A stretch of 64,000 bases of DNA from Saccharospirillum sp040881935 (lineage in GTDB: Bacteria > Pseudomonadota > Gammaproteobacteria > Pseudomonadales > Natronospirillaceae): the NCBI RefSeq assembly GCF_040881935.1, contig NZ_JBBECH010000072.1, forward strand, positions 1 to 64,000. The letters are read 5' to 3'. The notes below the pieces were generated by a model, which did not search any database, was not told the origin of the DNA, and saw only the letters and a program-made list of their open reading frames with translations. Below are positions 8,505 through 16,476 of this stretch, in pieces. The stretch's first letter is position 1. The number at the start of each line of letters is the position of its first letter. The position numbers and the translations under genes are program-made.

Positions 8505-9388
8505 TCCGTCGCTGGCTTCGGCCGGCCAAAGCGGATCAACCGGGTGGTGATGGCGGTCCCGAATAGGGTGATCGCCATCCCCAGCCAAACGGTCAGACTG
8601 ATCGTCTCCCCAAGAAAAACATACCCCCATCCCAGAGCACTCACCGGCACCAGAAAAGTCACCGTGGAAGTCGCTGTCGCCCCCGCGCTCGACAACAGCT
8701 GAAAATACACCAGAAAGGCCAGTGCCGTACTGAACAGCGCCAGCGCCAGTGTATTCAGCCAGGCCTGAGTCGATGGCATCGATTCCGGCCACAACAAAAG
8801 GCCGGGTATCAGCAGCATCAGGGCTGACAACGCCGTGCTACCGCCAGCCACCACCTGCACGGGTAAATGCGACAAGCGTTGCTTGGTAAAATTACCCGCC
8901 ACGCCGTAGCACAGAGTTGCCACCAGGGCGGCGAGAATGGACCAGCCATCGCCACCCACAGAGAAATCCAGCCGGTTGCCCGACAACACATAAACGCCAA
9001 TAAAAGCGACCGCCAGGCCCACGTATTGCTGACGAGTGACCGCTGTGGAAAAAAACATCATGCCGATCAATGCGGTGAACAAGGGGGTCGTAGCATTGAT
9101 CAGTGAAGTGAAGCCTGCTTCAAGGCTGAGCGTCGCATAGGCCAGCAGTGAAAACGGCAACACATGGTTGGTCAGGGACAACACCGCCAGAGGCGCCTTG
9201 TATTGCCAGACCAGAACCCGATGCCTGCGCACCAGCAACAAGGGCGACAGCAGCAATGCCGCAACGCCCATACGAATAAAAATCAGACTGACCGCGCCAA
9301 ATTCCGGCACGGCAACGCGCATAAAAATAAACGACACCCCCCAGAGGGTGGACAGCGCCAACAGGCGTAATACATCTAACGGCAACAT
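8489..9388 (-). CDS. EamA-family (DMT) exporter
   Basis: A 299-residue inner-membrane protein with ten predicted helices in two EamA repeats. The first repeat begins LRLLALSTLWGVSFIFMRVA; the second holds PVSALGWGYVFLGETI, the usual Gly/Pro/Glu pattern near the eighth and ninth helices. Family members export amino acids, nucleosides or other metabolites, and the substrate is not predictable. It sits 15 bp downstream of hisI on the same strand and may be co-transcribed with it. The N-terminal end has no signal peptide, as expected. Confidence 0.85.
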   Translation of the reverse strand: MLPLDVLRLLALSTLWGVSFIFMRVAVPEFGAVSLIFIRMGVAALLLSPLLLVRRHRVLVWQYKAPLAVLSLTNHVLPFSLLAYATLSLEAGFTSLINATTPLFTALIGMMFFSTAVTRQQYVGLAVAFIGVYVLSGNRLDFSVGGDGWSILAALVATLCYGVAGNFTKQRLSHLPVQVVAGGSTALSALMLLIPGLLLWPESMPSTQAWLNTLALALFSTALAFLVYFQLLSSAGATATSTVTFLVPVSALGWGYVFLGETISLTVWLGMAITLFGTAITTRLIRFGRPKPATDQAPM

Positions 9389-9403
9389 CCGGTGAATTCC
9401 TGA

Positions 9404-9823
9404 TTACGAAGCGTTTAATCCCGAATCGGGATTCGAGGTGAGAATGACGCGGTCGGGGGTTATCTCATAGAAGAAACAATCGCGGCGGTTGGTATGGCAG
9501 GCAGGGCCTTGCTGGTCAACGAGCAACAACAGCGTATCACCATCGCAATCGAGCTTCATGCTAATTAGCCGCTGCCGGTGTCCGGAACTTTCGCCCTTGC
9601 GCCAATAAGTCTGGCGCGAGCGCGACCAATAACACACCTGCCCCTCTGCCAGTGTTTCTTCAATCGAGGCCCGGTTCATCCAGGCCATCATCAATACTTC
9701 GCCGGTATCGTGTTGCTGGGCAATGGCCGGAATCAAGCCGTCGTCGTTGGTTTTAAGCGCACCGAGCACGTCATCAAGTGCCAGTTGAGTACCCTGGGGA
9801 GCCTGCTCCCATTGTTTAAACAT
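9404..9823 (-). CDS. hisI: phosphoribosyl-AMP cyclohydrolase
   Basis: A 139-residue enzyme that opens the adenine ring of phosphoribosyl-AMP in histidine biosynthesis. The family signatures are present: VLMMAWMNRASIEETL, the YWSRSRQTYWRKGESSGH block, the DCDGDTLLLLVDQ metal-binding aspartates, and two cysteines in CHTNRRDCFF that bind zinc. It is a free-standing HisI, not the fused HisIE of enterics; the HisE partner is not in this window. Confidence 0.96.
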   Translation of the reverse strand: MFKQWEQAPQGTQLALDDVLGALKTNDDGLIPAIAQQHDTGEVLMMAWMNRASIEETLAEGQVCYWSRSRQTYWRKGESSGHRQRLISMKLDCDGDTLLLLVDQQGPACHTNRRDCFFYEITPDRVILTSNPDSGLNAS

Positions 9824-9892
9824 GGTCCTGCCTTATGTCGGTCTGCCTAAGGAAACGATCTTTCAGGTTCTCACACGAAACATCCGATCAGC

Positions 9893-11113
9893 CTAAAAAA
9901 CCGTGCTCCAGTTTACCTGAATTTGGGACGGATACACGCCGTACTCGTCCAGCGCCTGAGGCGTTGACGTTGCGTTACGCACTACAGGTCGCTCGGCCAG
10001 AGCATGGAGAAACGTGAAATCCAGCGTGCTGTTATTGCCGAGGCTGCGACTTAGTGCACCGGTTAACAACACCCCGCCATCGCTCAGATTAACGGACTGC
10101 CCCAGGGAAGCCTGCCACAGCGGAGACAGGGATTTCGAAGTTTGCAGGCTAAGGTAATGCTGCCCCCAGGGTGAAACCAGGCCGGTGCTGTGCCAGCCGC
10201 TGGCGTTAATGTCAGCATAATCCCCCCTGACACCAAGGCTGTTGTAATGGTATTCAGCGACCACGTAGACATCGTCCAGAAATTGCTGATCGGCGCCCAG
10301 CGTCGCCCGAAAACCGTTGCCGCCATCGCTGTCCCGGTCGGTCGACAGCAGCGCCATTTCCTGCCACAGCCCCCAGTCTCCCAGCGCGGTTTGAGTGCCC
10401 AGACCCAACACATGATGAGTCTGATTAACCGACAGGGCGGTTGCTTCCCAGGTAAGGCTGTTGATCTGGGTATAGCCACGGGCAAACACTACCGAGTCAT
10501 CACCAAACACCCAGCCCAGATCCAACTCGGTCACGGCCCCCAAGGGTAGCAGCCACCGCAGCGCATCGACCCCTGCCCGGTACGTTGGTTCCTGCGCCTG
10601 CAACTCTGAGGGCAAGATCACATCGACCGGCGAATACACCCTGGCCAAACCAAAACTGATGGGCTGACGCCCCAGCGTTATATCGCCGTGGCCGAGGTAG
10701 GCGCGAATATAGGCGCGATCCAGATTCTGCCGAATACGCACCGGGTCGTCGTCAACCAGGGTGGCATCGAGATCCCGCCAGCGAAAATTGGCCGGGTCGG
10801 TCTCCAGTGCCTGCTGCAAGGCATCCTCCCCGTCGGCCTGGGCCAGCCGCGCTTGCTCGGCCAGGCCATAGTGCATGCCGACTTCCAACGAGTCTTCGGA
10901 ATACCAGACCAGATTCATCCGGCCGCTGAGCGTCTGATCCAGTGCCCAGGTTGGGGGTTGCGATGCATCCGACAAGCCCTCGACTTGCGGGTACGCCAGG
11001 GCTTCGGCACCGGCGGACAGATCCCACCAGACATCCACATCCGCCAGCGCATTGCTCGCCAGCCCGGCTAACCCAAGCAGACAGACGGTCGTCCATCTTG
11101 CGCGATTACTCAT
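9893..11113 (-). CDS. outer-membrane beta-barrel protein of the Lol-like export operon
   Basis: A 406-residue secreted protein with a signal peptide ending about ASNALA at residue 24. The mature part alternates short amphipathic strands and ends in VNWSTVF, a C-terminal aromatic residue typical of proteins inserted by the BAM complex. RAYIRAYLGHGDITLGRQ followed by VYSPVDVI resembles DUF1302-type or porin-like barrels. The start codon lies inside the last codons of the upstream ATPase gene (8-bp overlap), which indicates coupled translation. It is probably the outer-membrane part of the export system; cargo is unknown. Confidence 0.65.
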   Translation of the reverse strand: MSNRARWTTVCLLGLAGLASNALADVDVWWDLSAGAEALAYPQVEGLSDASQPPTWALDQTLSGRMNLVWYSEDSLEVGMHYGLAEQARLAQADGEDALQQALETDPANFRWRDLDATLVDDDPVRIRQNLDRAYIRAYLGHGDITLGRQPISFGLARVYSPVDVILPSELQAQEPTYRAGVDALRWLLPLGAVTELDLGWVFGDDSVVFARGYTQINSLTWEATALSVNQTHHVLGLGTQTALGDWGLWQEMALLSTDRDSDGGNGFRATLGADQQFLDDVYVVAEYHYNSLGVRGDYADINASGWHSTGLVSPWGQHYLSLQTSKSLSPLWQASLGQSVNLSDGGVLLTGALSRSLGNNSTLDFTFLHALAERPVVRNATSTPQALDEYGVYPSQIQVNWSTVF

Positions 11114-11798
11114 CGCGTTGTTCCTCGGAATCTATACATCCGTCTTTCAATCGAATCAGCCGACTGGCACGCTCCATGATCATCGGATCGTGCGTCGAAA
11201 ACACAAAGGTCATGCCTTCGTTGCGATTCAGGTCGTGCATCATATCGAGCAAGTCAGAACCGGTCTGGGAATCCAGATTGGCGGTCGGTTCATCGGCCAG
11301 AATGATGTTCGGTCGGCTGACCATCGCCCGCGCCACAGCAACCCGCTGTTGTTGCCCGCCCGACAATTGACGGGGAAAGCGCCCTTCCTTTCCCGCCAGG
11401 CCCACCCGGTCAAGCATCGCAGACACCCGTTCACGCCGCTCGGCTTCCGCGACGCCCTGCAACAGCATGATGTATTCACAATTCTCGGCAGCGGTTAATA
11501 CCGGAATCAAATTGTAAGCCTGAAAAATAAAGCCAATATGGTCACGCCGAAAATCCGACAATTCGCGCCCGGACATTTGAGTAATGTCTTTGTTCGCCAG
11601 ATGCACCTGCCCATGAGTGGGATTATCCAACCCACCCATCAATTGCAACAACGTCGACTTCCCCGACCCCGAAGGCCCGACAATGGCGGTAAACTCACCC
11701 TGCGCAATGCCAAAACTGACCTGGTCGAGCGCTTTGACCAGCGTATCGCCTTCACCATAATGTTTGCTGACGCCCCGGGTTTCTATTACCGACGACAT
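11106..11798 (-). CDS. ABC transporter ATPase, LolD/MacB-like
   Basis: A 230-residue nucleotide-binding protein with Walker A GPSGSGKST (residues about 41-49), the signature LSGGQQQRVAVARAM, Walker B IILADEPTANLD and a switch histidine in FSTHDP. The phrase GFIFQAYNLIPVLTAAENCEY is typical of the LolD/MacB/FtsE group. It pairs with the two FtsX-type permeases encoded upstream in the same direction. A 184-bp gap carrying dispersed palindrome copy 2 separates it from the nearest permease gene, unusual inside an otherwise tight operon. Confidence 0.9.
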   Translation of the reverse strand: MSSVIETRGVSKHYGEGDTLVKALDQVSFGIAQGEFTAIVGPSGSGKSTLLQLMGGLDNPTHGQVHLANKDITQMSGRELSDFRRDHIGFIFQAYNLIPVLTAAENCEYIMLLQGVAEAERRERVSAMLDRVGLAGKEGRFPRQLSGGQQQRVAVARAMVSRPNIILADEPTANLDSQTGSDLLDMMHDLNRNEGMTFVFSTHDPMIMERASRLIRLKDGCIDSEEQRDE

Positions 11799-11855
11799 AC
11801 TGTCTCTCCCTTTGTTATAAGCCCGAACTCACATTGTGGAGTTGGCACAATGCGA

Positions 11856-11967
11856 GCGTCGGATGCCGGTGATGCCTCTGCGGGGAGTCCGCAGCAGGGA
11901 TGCTGCGGTCTAGGCTCCATGGACGGATTTACGCCGACCCCGCAGAGGCATCACCGGTAGCCGACGC
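11856..11967 (-). repeat. dispersed cloverleaf palindrome, copy 2 of 6
   Basis: Outer arms 11856-11885 and 11938-11967 pair over 30 bp with only two or three mismatches, though their sequence differs from the other copies. The core holds CCGCAGCAGGGATGCTGCGG at 11889-11908 (8-bp stem, GGGA loop) and TCCATGGACGGA at 11916-11927. The conserved linker ACGCCGA is next to the CCCC of the right arm. This is the only copy inside an operon, between a permease gene and its ATPase gene. Confidence 0.88.
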
Positions 11968-11982
11968 GGACCAGAGCCACCA

Positions 11983-13212
11983 CTATAAACTCTTGTGCAG
12001 CGCCTTCGCGGGCACGATTCGCGCCGCGTGAATGGCCGGGTAAATGCAGGCCACCAGCGTCATAACCAACACCCAGAATGGTAAGGCACTGTATTGAATA
12101 AAACGGTGCTGCGGCCGGATAATTTCAGCCAACGCAACCCCAGATACTTCCATTGACCCGTAGTCGATCCCAACCGACGCCGACCAGGTGATCAGCAAAA
12201 CGCCCAATACCAGGCCGATGAGAATAGCCCCCAGTGCCAAAATAAGGCCTTCGGTCATGATCAGCCTAAACAACTGACGCCGGCGCGTGCCAATTGCCAG
12301 CAAGACGCCAAACTCGTAGGTGCGTTCATAGATCGACATGAACAACCCGTTAATTACACCCAGACCGGCCAGGAAAAACAACACGACACCCGCGATCACC
12401 GTGCTGCTGTTGGTCAGTTGCAGCATGGTCGCCAATTGCGGCATTAATTCCGTCCAGCCTTGGGCGACCCAGCGTTCATTGCTGAGACGCTGCCATAACC
12501 CAAGGTCGGTATTGGTTGCCAGCGATGCGGTGGTCAGATTAAACGCGATTTCATGAACGGCGTCGCCTACCCCCATCATCGACTGCGCTTCGGGCAGGCG
12601 AATAAACGCCAGGTTTTCGTCCATGGCTCGGGCATTCAAATGAAAAATACCGCTGACCCGAAACAACTGTTGCTCGGCGGACTCAGTGATCTGGTTATTC
12701 ACCGAGACGACAATCCGGTCCCCAATATCCGCCTCCAACAACTGAGCCAGGCGATCGCCAATCAGCAACTGGGTGACCGGCCCGTCGTCAGAGAGGTAAT
12801 CGCCCGCGATGATCGCATCGGCAATTTTGGACACCCCGGCTTCGGCATCCGGGTCTACACCCACCACCTGTACCGCTCGATTGTTGGCCGCACTCGACAC
12901 CATACCGAATGCCAGGGTGCGAGGCGCGTATCCGTCTACTTCTGGTTCCCGGGCTAATTGATTCAGTACCGTTTCCGGATCGTCGATAACCCGGCTTTCA
13001 TCCTGACGGGCCAGAAACTCGCGATGGTGAATCTGCGCATCGCCTGAATACAGGCGCGTGGCGGACCGCACCATGGTGTCGGTCATGCCTTGAATCAGCG
13101 CATCGGTGAACATCAGGGCGGTCAGGCTCAGGCTGATGATCATCGCCGTCAGCAGGGTGCGACGTCTGTTTCGGGATAGATTGCGCAGTGCCATTCGGCT
13201 GGTTAATCCCAT
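11983..13212 (-). CDS. FtsX-type ABC permease, second of pair
   Basis: A 409-residue inner-membrane protein of the LolC/E-MacB type: an N-terminal helix (ALRNLSRNRRRTLLTAMII start), a large periplasmic MacB-core-like domain (about residues 45-270), and three C-terminal helices. The region YERTYEFGVLLAIGTRRRQLF is the conserved FtsX motif contacting the ATPase, and the end has HAARIVPAKAL. It starts one base after the stop of the other permease gene, so the two are translated together and probably form a heterodimer. Confidence 0.88.
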   Translation of the reverse strand: MGLTSRMALRNLSRNRRRTLLTAMIISLSLTALMFTDALIQGMTDTMVRSATRLYSGDAQIHHREFLARQDESRVIDDPETVLNQLAREPEVDGYAPRTLAFGMVSSAANNRAVQVVGVDPDAEAGVSKIADAIIAGDYLSDDGPVTQLLIGDRLAQLLEADIGDRIVVSVNNQITESAEQQLFRVSGIFHLNARAMDENLAFIRLPEAQSMMGVGDAVHEIAFNLTTASLATNTDLGLWQRLSNERWVAQGWTELMPQLATMLQLTNSSTVIAGVVLFFLAGLGVINGLFMSIYERTYEFGVLLAIGTRRRQLFRLIMTEGLILALGAILIGLVLGVLLITWSASVGIDYGSMEVSGVALAEIIRPQHRFIQYSALPFWVLVMTLVACIYPAIHAARIVPAKALHKSL

Positions 13213-13213
13213 A

Positions 13214-14440
13214 TCAGAGTGTCCTCATCGCATCGACCGGTACAATACGGGCCGCACGAATGCCCGGCATGATCGCAATCAGGAAGGAGGCGATCAGAAT
13301 CACCAGCATCGGGAAACCAAATACATAGGTCGACATCTGGCCCCGATAATGGGAAAACACGATGCCGGAAATTTCCATCGGTTCGGCCAGTGCAATGCCC
13401 TGCAGGGTAAACCAGAGATTAACCGGCAACGCCAGCAACCCGCCGAGCAGGCAGGCAATTACCGCCAGCAATAAGGTTTCCAGCAAAATAAGTGAAAACA
13501 GGCGAGAGGGCGAGGTACCGATGGCCTTTAGCACACCAAACTCACCGGTACGCTCCAGCACCGACATTAGCACGGTATTGAGCACACCAATGCACACTAG
13601 AAACACGATCACATAGAGGGTAATCATGCCGCCTTCTTTATCGGCGGTCATGGTCTCGTAAAATTCCTTCGCCACCGTTTGCCAGGAGCTGATTGCCAGA
13701 TCCGGTTTCGCCACCGCGCCATCAATATGCTCCGACAGCCGCTGTGCCGCCCGGTAGTCAGACCCCAGTATCACCAGCCGGTGCACCTCGCCCGGCAGCA
13801 CAAAAAAGGATTGCGCAGCGGCCAGTGGCATGACAACCCAGCGCTCCTCGGCGTCGCCCGGCTGGCCCAGTATGCCCTGCACCCGGTAGAGGTCGTTGGC
13901 CAGGGAACCATCGGCACCCTGGGAGACCAGAATCAGCTCATCACCCACCCCCAGCGACAATTGCCGGGCGACCTGAGCGCCAATCATGACGCCAGCATAG
14001 CCTTCGGCATCCGGTTCGTTAGTAAGGTAACGCCCGGCACTGACTTTGTCGGCCAAATAAGACAAAGCAGCCTCCCGCTCGGGATCGACCCCCCGAACGT
14101 TCACCGGAAAACTCCGGCTTTCGCCATACCCCAGTGCACTGCTTTCAATGCGGGGGGCCACGGCCTGAACACCGGGTACCGAGGTGATGGTTTGCAACAG
14201 GGAGTCCGTCAGTTCAAAGGCTTTATAGAGTGTAGGTGTCTCGATGTACCCCTCGACCGTAACCTGAACATGACCGGTGGTGTCCCGGGTGTAAAAGTCG
14301 AGCACCTGATCGTAACTGCCTTCAGTCACCGACAGTTGGACTGATACCAGCAAATAACCGCCAGCCATGCTCAGCACCGTCAGCAGCGTTCGCCGGCGGT
14401 TACGCAGAATGTTCCGAAAGGCGAGCGTCAACATCATCAT
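13214..14440 (-). CDS. FtsX-type ABC permease, first of pair
   Basis: A 408-residue paralogue of the downstream permease with the same layout: FRNILRNRRRTLLTVLSM at the N-terminus, a periplasmic domain, then three helices with LERTGEFGVLKAIGTSPSR and a final GIRAARIVPVDAMR. The two permeases have similar lengths and ends but are clearly diverged, as LolC and LolE are. Lol-type permeases pull lipoproteins or other amphipathic cargo from the inner membrane without moving it through a channel. Its gene follows the LolA-like gene after only 9 bp. Confidence 0.88.
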   Translation of the reverse strand: MMMLTLAFRNILRNRRRTLLTVLSMAGGYLLVSVQLSVTEGSYDQVLDFYTRDTTGHVQVTVEGYIETPTLYKAFELTDSLLQTITSVPGVQAVAPRIESSALGYGESRSFPVNVRGVDPEREAALSYLADKVSAGRYLTNEPDAEGYAGVMIGAQVARQLSLGVGDELILVSQGADGSLANDLYRVQGILGQPGDAEERWVVMPLAAAQSFFVLPGEVHRLVILGSDYRAAQRLSEHIDGAVAKPDLAISSWQTVAKEFYETMTADKEGGMITLYVIVFLVCIGVLNTVLMSVLERTGEFGVLKAIGTSPSRLFSLILLETLLLAVIACLLGGLLALPVNLWFTLQGIALAEPMEISGIVFSHYRGQMSTYVFGFPMLVILIASFLIAIMPGIRAARIVPVDAMRTL

Positions 14441-14449
14441 GACGACGGC

Positions 14450-15229
14450 TCAGAAAGGGCGGCGCAGGTTATTGAGGGTAAAGAAGTCCTCTGTCAGATC
14501 AACGCCAAAATCCAGTCCCTGATAGGTGACCGTTGTCTGGTGACCGGTTTTGTTCATCGGCGTCAGCGTCATGGTTGCGGGTAGTGTTACCTCGCCAAAA
14601 TCGGTTATGTCGCTGAATTCCATAACCCGCATCAGGGTTCCCTCTTCATCAAAGTAGCGCTGACGAACCGGCAGCAGATCATCCTTGCGTATGATAATTT
14701 CCAGTCCACCCCAGACCGTGACCGTTTGTTCGCGCGGGGTCAGGTCCAACTGGTATTCGGTGTCTGTTTCGCTCAGGCGCACCTGATATTCATCAACCAG
14801 GGATACTTCGCGCATCAGGTCATCGTTGGTGAAATCAGACCCCATCCAGCTGCCCATCATCATCGAAGGTGGTACTTTCACCACCTTGCGAATTTTGGGC
14901 AGGTAATTCCACATCTCGTTGTCCCGCTGCAAGGTACTGACGCCCCGCTCCTTCTGCGGCTCCAACACGCGCACCAAGGCGTAATCGATCCCCAGCGACC
15001 AGGACTCCAACATCAGTGACCGTTCAAATTCCGGGGTGACGATGCTCATAGTCATAATAGCGCGCGCGGATTCCTGCTGATACAGCGTATCAATTCGCTC
15101 AAGCAGCTCCACCGCCCGAGCCTCATCACTCACCGACTCGGCCCAGCACAAAGAAAAAAATGACAGCAACAACAAACACAACAACCGAGACCAGACACTC
15201 CCGGCCGCCAAACCACCTAACAAAGCCAT
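14450..15229 (-). CDS. LolA-like outer-membrane lipoprotein-sorting protein
   Basis: A 259-residue exported protein, start taken at ATG 15229 with AGGG upstream; TTG 15253 and ATG 15250 are alternatives. The signal peptide runs through LLCLLLLSFFSLCWA. The mature part begins with RAVELLERIDTLYQQES and contains repeated beta strands with MWNYLPKIRKVVKVPPSMM and GSWMGSDFTNDDLM, motifs of the family annotated as outer membrane lipoprotein-sorting protein, a LolA-like curved sheet. It probably accepts a hydrophobic cargo from the adjacent permeases. The same family occurs next to RND- or MacB-like exporters in other bacteria. Confidence 0.75.
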   Translation of the reverse strand: MALLGGLAAGSVWSRLLCLLLLSFFSLCWAESVSDEARAVELLERIDTLYQQESARAIMTMSIVTPEFERSLMLESWSLGIDYALVRVLEPQKERGVSTLQRDNEMWNYLPKIRKVVKVPPSMMMGSWMGSDFTNDDLMREVSLVDEYQVRLSETDTEYQLDLTPREQTVTVWGGLEIIIRKDDLLPVRQRYFDEEGTLMRVMEFSDITDFGEVTLPATMTLTPMNKTGHQTTVTYQGLDFGVDLTEDFFTLNNLRRPF

Positions 15230-15280
15230 ATCCCTGCCCTCACCCCGCATCAAACCAGAACAACAACCCTAAAACGTCAC

Positions 15281-15349
15281 TGAATGTCCTACGTCTCTTA
15301 ATGTCTTGCGTCAGTTAATGTCCCACGTCTTTCAATGTCCTGCGTCTTT
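15281..15349. repeat. 17-bp tandem repeat, four units
   Basis: Four near-identical units follow each other with a 17-bp period, each containing AATGTC followed by a two-base variable step and CGTC (for example AATGTCCTGCGTCTTT at 15334-15349). The array fills most of the 123-bp gap between the cyclic-nucleotide-binding gene and the LolA-like gene. Confidence 0.75.
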
Positions 15350-15352
15350 CAA

Positions 15353-16033
15353 TCAAGCCGTATTGATCGGGCTTGCTCCATTATCGCCGCTGCCTTCCTC
15401 ATAAAACAGATTATTCCAGCGCATCAGCAACACGGTCATCTGCTGTGCCTGGCGCGCCAGCGTTTGCAATTCCTCCTCGCTGTTCGGTGCACCGCGAAAC
15501 AGTTCCAGCTTGCGCATATCACGGCTGATAACATGGTTGGGCTGTTGCATGCGGTAAACTTCCAGCTTCCAGCGGGTGTTGGCCACCACCATACGGTAGA
15601 ACAGAATCTTGGTGTGTCTACGCACCCGGGTATAATCGTTCAGCTCACCAAATCCGGTGCCATCAATCGCCACCAGTTTCACTTCGCCACTGATGGGGTC
15701 AGCCACCAGTGTTGCAGTACGATCGACTTTGCAAATCATCGCCAGGGCACCAAAGACATGGCCTGGTGTAATCACACTCAAGGGCTCTCCTTTAATGCTG
15801 TTGTCGTCCGGGTAGACCAGTAACTGACCGCGCAGTAGAAAATAGAAGCTGGGGTCGTGATCACCATGGTGAATGACAATCTCACCCGGATCAGCCGCCA
15901 TAACACGAGCATATGTGGCCAGAAATTCGGCCTGCTTCGGGTCCACTTCACGCAATTCCCGAAAGAATGAAATACCTCCCAGCAAGTCGTCGATCGAAAC
16001 GGCTGAAATGTCTTTTAATGCCAGGGTCTTCAT
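15353..16033 (-). CDS. cyclic nucleotide-binding domain protein
   Basis: A 226-residue protein with one CNB domain at about residues 15-130: GEIVIHHGDHDPSFYFLLRGQL then GHVFGALAMICKVDRTATLVA, the phosphate-binding-cassette region. The usual Glu and Arg of the cassette (GE..L...RTAT) are partly kept as GALAMICKVDRTAT, with the glutamate replaced by alanine. There is no recognisable helix-turn-helix, so it is not a Crp-like DNA-binding protein. The C-terminal half is helical. It precedes the envelope-export operon on the same strand and may control it, but that is inference. Confidence 0.7.
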   Translation of the reverse strand: MKTLALKDISAVSIDDLLGGISFFRELREVDPKQAEFLATYARVMAADPGEIVIHHGDHDPSFYFLLRGQLLVYPDDNSIKGEPLSVITPGHVFGALAMICKVDRTATLVADPISGEVKLVAIDGTGFGELNDYTRVRRHTKILFYRMVVANTRWKLEVYRMQQPNHVISRDMRKLELFRGAPNSEEELQTLARQAQQMTVLLMRWNNLFYEEGSGDNGASPINTA

Positions 16034-16219
16034 CTTATTTTCATACCTTATGCATGTTCATTTTTTAACCGGTTTGTCGGTTCTGTGAAACGAGTGGACC
16101 AATGCTAGCCCCTCTGGCCTCCCCTGTGAATCCAATGCGCACAGTTTGGTGAGCTTTCGATGAAAAGCCACTATATCGTCACAGTTTTGGCGGCTGCAGT
16201 AGGTTCTGTGCCAGGGGCC

Positions 16220-16332
16220 GTGTCAGCCAGCGGGTAGGTCTGTCCGGGGTCGGCGTAGATCCGTCCATGGAGCCTTGACTTCGGCATCCATGCCTCAGAC
16301 TTCCCCGGACAAACCTACCCGCTGGCCGACAC
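16220..16332 (+). repeat. dispersed cloverleaf palindrome, copy 3 of 6
   Basis: Arms 16221-16249 and 16303-16331 pair over 29 bp with two G-T-type mismatches. The core has TCGGCGTAGA, the hairpin TCCGTCCATGGA (16260-16271, closing with a G-T pair) and GGCATCCATGCC (16283-16294), both with TCCA loops. It is the only copy between divergent genes (the cyclic-nucleotide-binding gene and lnt). Nothing else is recognisable in the flanks 16034-16219 and 16333-16476. Confidence 0.87.
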
Positions 16333-16476
16333 TCGCTACTGTGCAACTTCTAAAGAACCGCCTACAAAGCTTCACCCTTAGCGGTTTTACACCACACGAC
16401 CACTGTATGACTTCAAAACCTCACCCAGTCTGGGCATTATGCTCTCTGGTTTGTTACCCGTCGGGTTCCCTCTTCA

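Noticed and set aside
13679..14344. Open frame of 221 codons on the plus strand
   Set aside because: It lies entirely opposite an FtsX-type permease gene with clear motifs and reads as low-complexity shadow sequence.
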